Shown one piece after another: positions 5,875 to 12,785 of a stretch of DNA of 15,840 bases. The position numbers and the translations under genes are program-made. The DNA comes from Bacillota bacterium (GTDB taxonomy: Bacteria > Bacillota > Clostridia > Lachnospirales > Lachnospiraceae). Numbering within the stretch: the stretch's first letter is position 1; every line of letters starts with the position of its first letter. The stretch lies in the NCBI GenBank assembly GCA_023415635.1, contig JAEZJV010000027.1:1-15840 (forward strand), given 5' to 3'. The notes beneath the pieces were generated by a model. That model did not search any database and was not told where the DNA came from. It worked only from the letters and a program-made list of their open reading frames with translations.

Positions 5875-7078
5875 GGCACTGCTAGAACAAATAACAGATC
5901 AATTTGGAGATGCATTTTATCTCCTTGATTCCGAGCAATTCAAAAGGAACTTCCTGGAACTGAAAGCGGCGTTTACCGATATATATCCCAACTTTAATAT
6001 TGCATATTCCTATAAAACCAATTACATCCCAAGGCTGTGCCATATAGTCAACGAGCTTGGTGGCTATGCGGAGGTTGTTTCCGATATGGAGCTGGAGCTT
6101 GCTCTCCGCCTCGGAGTAGAATTCAACAGAATTATCTGGAACGGACCCTATAAGAACGCGAAAGCGGTGGAGCACTTTCTGGTATCAGGTGGTACGATAA
6201 ATCTGGATTCCGCTTATGAGACAGAGCTTCTGCGTTCGATTGCTGCGAAATACCCGAAGCATATTTTTAGGCTTGGGCTTCGGTGTAATTATGATATTTT
6301 TGATAAAGTAAAATCAAGGTTTGGTTTTGATATAGAGGATCATGCTTTCAAGGATGCTTTGGCATTATTACAGTATTCTGACAACCTTCATCTAGTGAGC
6401 TTACAGTGTCATTATGCAGCCAGAAGCCTTGATACCTGGAAATTCCGGGTGGAAGGAATGCTTGCATTGCTGGATCGGCTCGGAATCATACCCGAGTACA
6501 TTGATCTTGGAGGTGGTCTGTTCGGAAAGATGGACGATTCACTGAAGGTACAGTTTGATTCCTATATTCCGACTTATGCAGACTATGCCCGGACAATTGC
6601 AACTGTTTTCGCAAAACGATTTCATAATACGAAAAAACCACCTCAGCTTCTGATTGAACCTGGCAGTGCCCTGGTTGGTGACTGCATGAAATTTGTTTGT
6701 AAAGTGATTAATATAAAGACAGTCCGTGACAAGGCAATCGCTACGCTTCTTGGAAGTGTCTATAATATCAATCCTACTTTAAACAAAAAAAATCCACCCA
6801 TTAAAATCTATGCCTGTGGTAATGAGCAAAAAGCTTATCAGGACCTGGACTTTGGTGGATTTACCTGTATCGAGTCCGATTATCTCTACAGACATTATGA
6901 CGGCATGCTGGCTGTGGGTGACCTGGTGGTTTTTAACAATGTCGGCTCTTATTCTATAGTTTTAAAGCCGCCCTTTATCCTCCCCAATTTTCCGGTTCTT
7001 GATATAGGCAGGAAACAGATTGAGATCATCAAGCACGGTGAGTGCTTCGACGATTTATTTCACACGTTTGTTTTTTAA
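5867..7078 (+). CDS. Fold-III PLP-dependent enzyme, amino acid decarboxylase-like (Orn/DAP/Arg decarboxylase superfamily)
   Basis: A 403-residue protein with the two-domain layout of diaminopimelate/ornithine decarboxylases. In the barrel, Lys50 in AYSYKTN is the PLP-binding lysine; GGYAEVVSDMELELAL (65-80), His182 in QCHYAAR, the glycine loop DLGGGLFG (213-220) and IEPGSALVG (263-271) follow. The C-terminal beta domain has Cys334 and Asp338 in TCIESDYL, which replace the usual Cys-Glu-Ser-x-Asp, and Tyr362 in VGSYS. These support decarboxylation rather than racemisation. The usual Arg of the EPGR motif is Ser267, so the substrate is probably not diaminopimelate. The start ATG overlaps the aldolase stop by eight bases and is preceded by AAGGAAAGAGATAAGG. 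The likely product is an amine made from an amino acid; which one is unknown. Confidence 0.82.
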   Translation: MDRALLEQITDQFGDAFYLLDSEQFKRNFLELKAAFTDIYPNFNIAYSYKTNYIPRLCHIVNELGGYAEVVSDMELELALRLGVEFNRIIWNGPYKNAKAVEHFLVSGGTINLDSAYETELLRSIAAKYPKHIFRLGLRCNYDIFDKVKSRFGFDIEDHAFKDALALLQYSDNLHLVSLQCHYAARSLDTWKFRVEGMLALLDRLGIIPEYIDLGGGLFGKMDDSLKVQFDSYIPTYADYARTIATVFAKRFHNTKKPPQLLIEPGSALVGDCMKFVCKVINIKTVRDKAIATLLGSVYNINPTLNKKNPPIKIYACGNEQKAYQDLDFGGFTCIESDYLYRHYDGMLAVGDLVVFNNVGSYSIVLKPPFILPNFPVLDIGRKQIEIIKHGECFDDLFHTFVF

Positions 7079-7128
7079 TCTGTATTAAATTCTAATTCAC
7101 AAGGTTAAATAAGATTGGAGAAAATGCT

Positions 7129-7821
7129 ATGCGTATGCTTAATCTGTTTCTGAAAAGAGCTTTTGATATTCTTGCAAGCCTCATCGCAATTATTTTATTG
7201 CTTCCGTTATGGATCGCTGTAGCTGCTGCGATCAAGTTCGACTCCAAAGGTCCTGTCTTCTTTAGTCAGGAAAGACTGACCAAAGGAGGTCGACGCTTTA
7301 AGATGTATAAATTCCGCTCGATGGTGGTCAATGCTGAGCATATGGGTACCGGGCTGTTCAATTATGCCAATGATCCGCGTGTCACGAAACTAGGACGCAG
7401 CCTGAGGAATAAGAGTATCGATGAGCTTCCCCAGCTACTTAATGTCATGAAGGGCGATCTTTCCGTGGTTGGTCCGCGTCCACCGGTTACTTATGAATTA
7501 GGGGACTTTGAAACACTGAATGAGAAGTATAAGAAACGCTTTTCCATGCGAGGCGGCATCACAGGCCTTGCACAAATCAAAGGACGAAACGATAATTCCT
7601 GGGAGGAAAAGGTGGTCTACGACAATCAGTATATCGATCTTTTTAGAAGGCAAGGAATTTGGCTTGATATGAAAATACTAATCGGTACGGTGATGAAGGT
7701 GCTTAGAAGTACAGATATCTGTGAAGCAAAGGCTGATGACCTCCTGAGCGATACTGAGGCTGCAAAGCTTGCCGAGGAAGAAATCCTCCGTATAGCACAT
7801 ACACCAATAGAGGTTACGTAA
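7129..7821 (+). CDS. Initiating sugar-1-phosphate transferase (WcaJ/PglC-type bacterial sugar transferase)
   Basis: This enzyme starts the repeat unit by moving a sugar-1-phosphate from a nucleotide sugar onto undecaprenyl phosphate at the cytoplasmic face of the membrane. The 230 residues correspond to the compact catalytic form without the extra N-terminal membrane domain of long WcaJ proteins. An N-terminal re-entrant hydrophobic helix (about 12-36) contains the helix-breaking Pro of LLPLWIA. Motifs FFSQERLTKGG, KMYKFRSM, the catalytic Asp-Glu pair in SIDELPQLLNVMKGDLS, VVGPRPP and GGITGLAQIKGRN are all present. The ATG is preceded by TTGGAG about nine bases upstream and is 50 bases after the PLP enzyme gene. 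The acidic tail (about 200-230) is less conserved. Donor sugar cannot be predicted. Confidence 0.93.
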   Translation: MRMLNLFLKRAFDILASLIAIILLLPLWIAVAAAIKFDSKGPVFFSQERLTKGGRRFKMYKFRSMVVNAEHMGTGLFNYANDPRVTKLGRSLRNKSIDELPQLLNVMKGDLSVVGPRPPVTYELGDFETLNEKYKKRFSMRGGITGLAQIKGRNDNSWEEKVVYDNQYIDLFRRQGIWLDMKILIGTVMKVLRSTDICEAKADDLLSDTEAAKLAEEEILRIAHTPIEVT

Positions 7822-7857
7822 GGCCGAAAAAGTAATACTTTGATGGAGGGCTGTAAA

Positions 7858-9633
7858 ATGAATACAGATAATTCAATCAGGTATATATGGCTAGATGGCA
7901 AGCTTTTGAATGTGAAGGCTGCCAAGATTAATGTTCTATCACCTATGTCTCAGTTTGGTCTGAATGTCTTTGAGGGAATTCGCTGCTATTGGAATGAAGA
8001 ACAGCAGCAGCTCTATGCCTTTCGCTTAGAGGACCACTTAAGGAGATTAAAGCAGTCCCAGAGGCTTCTTCAGATGGAAGAAGCATATTCCATGGAGGAA
8101 TTGAAAGAGGCGTTCCTTTCCGTAATCAAAGCAAACGGATATAAAGAGGATATTGCGGTCAGACAGACACTTTTTGTAGATGGCTTTGGTTCCTGGTGCT
8201 CTGTTTCTCCTGTCAAATTGCTTATCTCTCCGATTCCAAAGGCAAAAACCAATCCGGAATACAACAAGAAAGGCTTGGACTGTTGTATCAGCTCCTGGCA
8301 GCGCATTCATGATAATTCGCTCTCCCCTCGTATCAAATGCGGTGCGAATTACATAAACAGCCGTATGGCTCAGCTTGAAGCACTTAGAAACGGTTATGAT
8401 ACGGCAATATTCTTGAATAAGGAAGGTACAGTGGCAGAAGGTCCGGGATCCTGCCTGTTCATGATCAAGAATGACATGTTAATCACTCCTTTGCTGACCG
8501 ATAGTATACTGGAAAGCATAACAAGAGATACGGTGATACGGATTTCTCAGGATATGCTCCACATCCCTGTCATAGAGCGAAGCATCGACAGAACCGAGCT
8601 TTATACCTGTGATGAAGCATTTCTCTGTGGATCTTCGATGGAGATTACACCAATTCTCTCAGTGGATCGGTACAATATCGGAGAGGGTACAGTCGGAGCA
8701 AAGACAATGATAATCCATAAAACCTATCTGGATATTGCTACAAACGCAATCCCGGACAAATATCATTGGCTTTGCGGTGTATATGGCCGCAGGATTACGG
8801 GTTTTTCCGTATTGCTACCGGTTTGCAGGAATGATCCTTCAGAGTATTTTAAAAAGGCACTGGAAAGCATATCAATCCACCAGACACTGAAGCCTAACCA
8901 GATCGTTATTGTGGAAGACGGACCAGTTTCCGAGAAAACAAATCAAATAATCGACAATGTGAAGAGTAAAGCTGCAATAACCACCTTTACTGTTATCTCA
9001 AAGCCCCGTAAAGACGGTCTTGCTGCTGCGTTAAACACAGGACTCAGGGCCTGCAAATATGAATGGATTGCACGAATGGACTCCGATGATATTTCGTTGC
9101 CGGATCGGTTTGAAAAGCAAATCAACTTTTTAAACAATCATCCGGATATCGACATTCTAGGCGGTGCGATTGCCGAGTTTAGACGGGTACCGGGTGATAT
9201 CCATTCCGAGCGCCATGTCGGACTCATACACAAAGAAATTGCTGCTATGGCGAAGCTCCGCACTCCGATGAATCACCAATCCGTATTATATTCCAAAAAG
9301 GCTGTCGAGAGAGTCGGTGCCTATTCGGTAAGGTATGGAAAACTTGAGGATTACAAGTTATGGGTTGATTTAATCAGGAGCGGTACCCGATTCGCCAATC
9401 TTGATGATGTCTTGGTATTCGTTCGTATTGGCAATGGCTTTATTAAGCGAAGAAGTAACCGCAGTGAAATCCTTAATTGGGATAGATTACAAAAGAATAT
9501 GTTGAAAATCAGCTTCATTAATAAAAAGCAAGCCTTTAGGAATCGTCTCTGCATCAGAGTATTTATCTTCCTGCCGGGATGGATGAAACGTATCGTATAT
9601 AGTCTGTTTTTGAGGAAACGAAGCAATGAATAA
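7858..9633 (+). CDS. Fusion protein: class IV (BCAT-like) aminotransferase plus GT2 glycosyltransferase
   Basis: One uninterrupted frame encodes two complete enzymes. Residues 1-305 form a class IV PLP aminotransferase closely resembling branched-chain aminotransferase IlvE: FEGIRCY (38-44), the PLP lysine Lys160 in PRIKCGANY, Glu194 in VAEGPGSCLF, GSSMEITPI (258-266) and a DKYHWL end like IlvE's DKWGWL. After a linker of only about ten residues, residues 313-591 form a GT-A fold glycosyltransferase: FSVLLPV, IVIVEDGP, the metal-binding MDSDD (407-411) and LEDYKLW. I use the ATG at 7858, with GGAGGG seven bases upstream, instead of an upstream TTG at 7840 that has no such site; this gives 591 residues. 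The first domain would interconvert a 2-oxo acid and an amino acid; the second adds a sugar to the lipid-linked glycan. Confidence 0.85.
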   Translation: MNTDNSIRYIWLDGKLLNVKAAKINVLSPMSQFGLNVFEGIRCYWNEEQQQLYAFRLEDHLRRLKQSQRLLQMEEAYSMEELKEAFLSVIKANGYKEDIAVRQTLFVDGFGSWCSVSPVKLLISPIPKAKTNPEYNKKGLDCCISSWQRIHDNSLSPRIKCGANYINSRMAQLEALRNGYDTAIFLNKEGTVAEGPGSCLFMIKNDMLITPLLTDSILESITRDTVIRISQDMLHIPVIERSIDRTELYTCDEAFLCGSSMEITPILSVDRYNIGEGTVGAKTMIIHKTYLDIATNAIPDKYHWLCGVYGRRITGFSVLLPVCRNDPSEYFKKALESISIHQTLKPNQIVIVEDGPVSEKTNQIIDNVKSKAAITTFTVISKPRKDGLAAALNTGLRACKYEWIARMDSDDISLPDRFEKQINFLNNHPDIDILGGAIAEFRRVPGDIHSERHVGLIHKEIAAMAKLRTPMNHQSVLYSKKAVERVGAYSVRYGKLEDYKLWVDLIRSGTRFANLDDVLVFVRIGNGFIKRRSNRSEILNWDRLQKNMLKISFINKKQAFRNRLCIRVFIFLPGWMKRIVYSLFLRKRSNE

Positions 9634-9666
9634 AACTGGCTGATTATAAATTGAAGGAGTATCAGG

Positions 9667-10542
9667 ATGGAGTTTATTCGAGACAATTTAACTGATCAAT
9701 ATGGAATATTATCCTTGCAGGACAGCATCCTAAAAATTGCTGTATATATCGATACGTTATGTCAAGAGAATGACATCAACTACATTCTGGCAGGCGGTTC
9801 AGCTCTCGGTGCTATCAAATACGGCGGCTTTATCCCATGGGATGATGATATGGATATCTATATGAAGTACGATGATTTTCATAAATTCAGAAGGATATTT
9901 GAAGAAAGAGGTGACCATGACACCTATTACCTTCAACAGCTTTCCTATCGCGACGGAATGGTTGCCTCCGCAAAGCTTCGATTAAACGGTACAACATATC
10001 TGGAGAGAGCAACCAAGGACTGGAAGATACATCAAGGAATATTTATTGATATCTTTATCCTGCATCAGTGTCCGGATAACGTTATAAAACAGTTCGTTCA
10101 ATGTATGGCTGCCAAGTATATTCTTGCAAAGGGGCAAAGCTATAAGAACATACGATATACGGGTATCCGGAAAATTGTAACTACTGTATTGAGGCTGTTG
10201 CCAAAGGACTTCGGAACACGTCGTGCTCTGAAAATAATCTATCAGTATGATACCATCGAGACTTCGCATCTGTGCCACTTTATGGGCAAAGCATTTTTCA
10301 AAAAAGGGATCTACTCAAGTATCTTTCTTCAGGCATATCAACGGCATCCGTTTGAGAAGGTTCAACTAATGATCTCGGCTCATACGCATGAGTATCTCAC
10401 AAAATATTACGGTGACTATATGCAGCTGCCCTCACAGGCTGCAAGAAAGCACGCACAGCACGCTTATTTCTGGGATATTACAAAGGATTATTCCAACTAT
10501 GTAGGCGAGAACGATAAGAGCCAGGAAAGGGATCTGGTATGA
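9667..10542 (+). CDS. LicD family phosphotransferase
   Basis: LicD proteins have a nucleotidyltransferase-like fold and transfer a phosphorylated group, classically phosphocholine from CDP-choline, to cell-surface sugars. This 291-residue member shows the family core in order: LAGGSALGAIKYGGFIPWDD with the metal-binding acidic cluster at Asp59-Asp63, KLRLNGTTY, HQGIFIDIF and the C-terminal YGDYMQLP. A strong AAGGAG lies seven bases before the ATG, 33 bases after the fusion gene. No choline kinase, cytidylyltransferase or choline transporter genes (licA, licC, licB) are in the window, so either the donor is made elsewhere or a different phospho-alcohol is used. Family certain, substrate not. 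Confidence 0.92.
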   Translation: MEFIRDNLTDQYGILSLQDSILKIAVYIDTLCQENDINYILAGGSALGAIKYGGFIPWDDDMDIYMKYDDFHKFRRIFEERGDHDTYYLQQLSYRDGMVASAKLRLNGTTYLERATKDWKIHQGIFIDIFILHQCPDNVIKQFVQCMAAKYILAKGQSYKNIRYTGIRKIVTTVLRLLPKDFGTRRALKIIYQYDTIETSHLCHFMGKAFFKKGIYSSIFLQAYQRHPFEKVQLMISAHTHEYLTKYYGDYMQLPSQAARKHAQHAYFWDITKDYSNYVGENDKSQERDLV

Positions 10543-10569
10543 ACCGTTTGATTAGCCGGAGGTAATGCG

Positions 10570-11676
10570 ATGATTAATAATTGGGCCTATATGCTACTGC
10601 TGGCAGTCATCAGCCTCCTCCTGTTCCTTAGAAAAATGCTTTTCGCTAAGGACAAAAAAATTATGAGCATCCTGGTAAGTATCTGCCTGATAATCTTTTC
10701 CGGCTTCCGTTATCAGGTGGGGACGGACTATACCAGTTACGCGAGACTGTTTGAGCTGATAAAGATATACGGCCGCTATTACAATATAGAATGGGGTTAC
10801 TACGGGCTTGTAAAGCTGTGCCATCAGATCGGCGGTAATGCTCAACTGGTATTTCTGATATTCTCTATTGCTACAGTTTTTTTTGTTTATCGGTATATTG
10901 AGTATTTTTCGAAGGATGTAGAGCTCTCCTGGTTCATCTTTGTGTGCATCGGACCCTACTATCTCAGCACCTTCAACGGTATGCGGCAGTGGTTGGCGAT
11001 TGCTATATTTGCATATTCCCTCCGATATGTTCAGGAAAAAAGGTTTTGGCATTATGCTTTCCTGAACTGTATCTCGGGATTATTCCACTTTAGCTCATTT
11101 CTATTACTGCCCTTATATTTTATTCTTAAATCAAAAAAATTCAATATGAAGAGGACCCTGCTATGTTATGCAGGACTGCAGCTTTTCAATATTTTGGGAG
11201 TCGATAAAATGTTGGCTGATATCCTGCATGCGACCTCTTATCTTCGGGGAGATTCCGCTTTTGAATTGGATTTGACTTATTACTTGTTTTTCGCCATGTC
11301 ATTTGCCTGCTGGATCTTTTATGTCATGAGGAAAGAGGAACACCGGGTCTCTAATGGTTTAATGATAAAGGAGGAGGATCGCACTCCTGATTACATTTTA
11401 AGTACTGTCTTTGAAAGCATGAATCTTTTATCCTGCCTGACCGTATTTTTGGCGATCAGCACCAATAGTATATCGAACATGGTTTTTACCCGCTTTAATC
11501 AGTATTTCTTTATTGGTTATCTGATCCTCGTTCCTCAGATGCTTAGCACCTTTAAAAAATTACGTCCTACGATCACACTTTTAGTCTATATTCTATCTTT
11601 TTTATACTATTTAGTGCTTACGAGTACGGCTTCAGATTTGACTCCGTATAGGATGAATTTCAATCTTTTTTCGTAG
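10570..11676 (+). CDS. EpsG family (Wzy-like) polysaccharide polymerase
   Basis: A 368-residue multi-pass membrane protein matching the EpsG family, which polymerises lipid-linked repeat units outside the membrane. The family landmark RYQVGTDYTSY lies at about 47-57, followed by EWGYYGLVKL, the conserved FNGMRQWLAIAIFAYSL region (about 137-153) and FHFSSFLLLPLYF. I count about ten hydrophobic segments, with a charged loop MRKEEHRVSNGLMIKEED (about 255-272) likely in the cytoplasm. The start is fixed by CCGGAGGTAATGCG just before the ATG, 27 bases after the LicD gene. Its position between LicD and the last glycosyltransferase is normal for capsule loci. Confidence in membership is good; polymerase function is by family. 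Confidence 0.87.
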   Translation: MINNWAYMLLLAVISLLLFLRKMLFAKDKKIMSILVSICLIIFSGFRYQVGTDYTSYARLFELIKIYGRYYNIEWGYYGLVKLCHQIGGNAQLVFLIFSIATVFFVYRYIEYFSKDVELSWFIFVCIGPYYLSTFNGMRQWLAIAIFAYSLRYVQEKRFWHYAFLNCISGLFHFSSFLLLPLYFILKSKKFNMKRTLLCYAGLQLFNILGVDKMLADILHATSYLRGDSAFELDLTYYLFFAMSFACWIFYVMRKEEHRVSNGLMIKEEDRTPDYILSTVFESMNLLSCLTVFLAISTNSISNMVFTRFNQYFFIGYLILVPQMLSTFKKLRPTITLLVYILSFLYYLVLTSTASDLTPYRMNFNLFS

Positions 11677-11761
11677 GATTAAGGGTAATTATAAATTGTA
11701 TATTTATCTCGAACAGCATCTTTATGCTGATTATTTGTGACGTCACAGAAATGGAGAGAAA
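11677..11761 (+). promoter_or_regulatory. Gap with small hairpin and 12-base palindrome before the second GT2 gene
   Basis: This is the longest gap in the polysaccharide operon. It holds a hairpin CAGCAT (11714-11719) / ATGCTG (11724-11729) with a four-base loop, followed by AT-rich DNA, then the perfect palindrome TGTGACGTCACA (11736-11747) just before the ribosome binding site. The hairpin lacks a proper T-run and is a poor terminator; it may protect or process the mRNA. The palindrome could be an operator or chance. Confidence 0.35.
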
Positions 11762-12733
11762 ATGGAGAAGATGATTACGGTAATCACACCCTGTTATAAT
11801 GGTTTCCGATATATGGAGAACTATTTCAATTCGCTGGAGAAGCAAACCTATAAAGCCTTTAAAGTGATTATAGTGGATGACTGCTCTACGGATGATACCT
11901 ATAACAGGTTGATCGAATATAAGAATAATAGTACTTTGGATATTACAATTCTTCATAACGATACAAATCAGAGGCAGGCCGTATCACGTCAAATTGGTGC
12001 AAAGGCAGTTACGACTGAGTGGTTATCCTTCTGTGATTGTGATGATTGGTATGAGACGGATTTCTTTGAAAAAATGCTCGCTAAAGCTGAGAAAACAGCT
12101 TCTGACATAGTAATGTGCCATTTTAACTATGCCTATTCCGATGGAACGAAGAAGTATCTGCCGGATCTGAATATTCTAACGAGTCATTCCTCCAAGGAGG
12201 AGTATCTGGCATATACCCCGATGTCCCTGTGCCGTTTTATAATGAAAAGCACGCTGTTCCAAAACTTGAATATTCCGCAAATCAGTAATGCGGAGGATGG
12301 TGCTGTGACTCCCCAGCTGCTTGCCAAAAGCAGTAAAACGGTGATCCTCCACAAGGGACTATATAATTACTTTATCCGGCCTAATTCTATATCTTCCATC
12401 CCAAATCCAAATATTTATAAGGATTTTATCACTGCTCAGAAGATTATTGATAAGGAGATCGGTAAGCGCTTTCCTAAAGAATGTGAATTCATCGGAATTA
12501 AGAATATTTGTTACGGAGCAGTTTTAAATGCTTTGAAGGCTGATGTCGCAACCAGGGATATCGCAAGCTGCTATCGACAGTTTCTCTCGGCGCATCCCGG
12601 CTGGTATAAGAACCCTTATAGGAAAGGGTTGAATACGAAGAAGAAGGTATTTCTTTTACTCTTATACCTTCGGATGTATTGGGTCTTAAAACTTTATGCT
12701 TTGCTTCATCAGAAGGTTACCCATCTGAGATAA
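11762..12733 (+). CDS. GT2 family glycosyltransferase
   Basis: A 323-residue GT-A fold glycosyltransferase with no membrane anchor apart from a hydrophobic C-terminal stretch (FLLLLYLRMYWVLKLYALL). The N-terminus MITVITPCYNG, VDDCSTDDT with Asp39-Asp40 for nucleotide binding, the metal-binding DCDDW (92-96) and the acidic NAEDGAVTPQL, probably holding the catalytic base, are intact. It should extend the lipid-linked repeat by one sugar on the cytoplasmic side. The first ATG (11762) has GGAGAG five to seven bases upstream; an internal ATG four codons later at 11771 is less well placed. Donor and acceptor cannot be predicted. Confidence 0.9.
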   Translation: MEKMITVITPCYNGFRYMENYFNSLEKQTYKAFKVIIVDDCSTDDTYNRLIEYKNNSTLDITILHNDTNQRQAVSRQIGAKAVTTEWLSFCDCDDWYETDFFEKMLAKAEKTASDIVMCHFNYAYSDGTKKYLPDLNILTSHSSKEEYLAYTPMSLCRFIMKSTLFQNLNIPQISNAEDGAVTPQLLAKSSKTVILHKGLYNYFIRPNSISSIPNPNIYKDFITAQKIIDKEIGKRFPKECEFIGIKNICYGAVLNALKADVATRDIASCYRQFLSAHPGWYKNPYRKGLNTKKKVFLLLLYLRMYWVLKLYALLHQKVTHLR

Positions 12734-12785
12734 GTTCGGTCTGTGGAGCTGGGATTTTTGAAGATGCGCCGTCAACTGCGCAGGA

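Noticed and set aside
7840..7857. Upstream TTG start for the fusion gene
   Set aside because: The ATG at 7858 has GGAGGG at ideal distance, and the extra six residues match nothing in the aminotransferase family.
8047..8310. Two overlapping minus-strand open frames
   Set aside because: Both are shadows of the aminotransferase domain, whose reading frame carries intact catalytic motifs.
10594..11052. 152-codon open frame on the minus strand
   Set aside because: Lies wholly antisense to the EpsG-like polymerase gene, which has a strong ribosome binding site and family motifs; its own product shows no recognisable motif.
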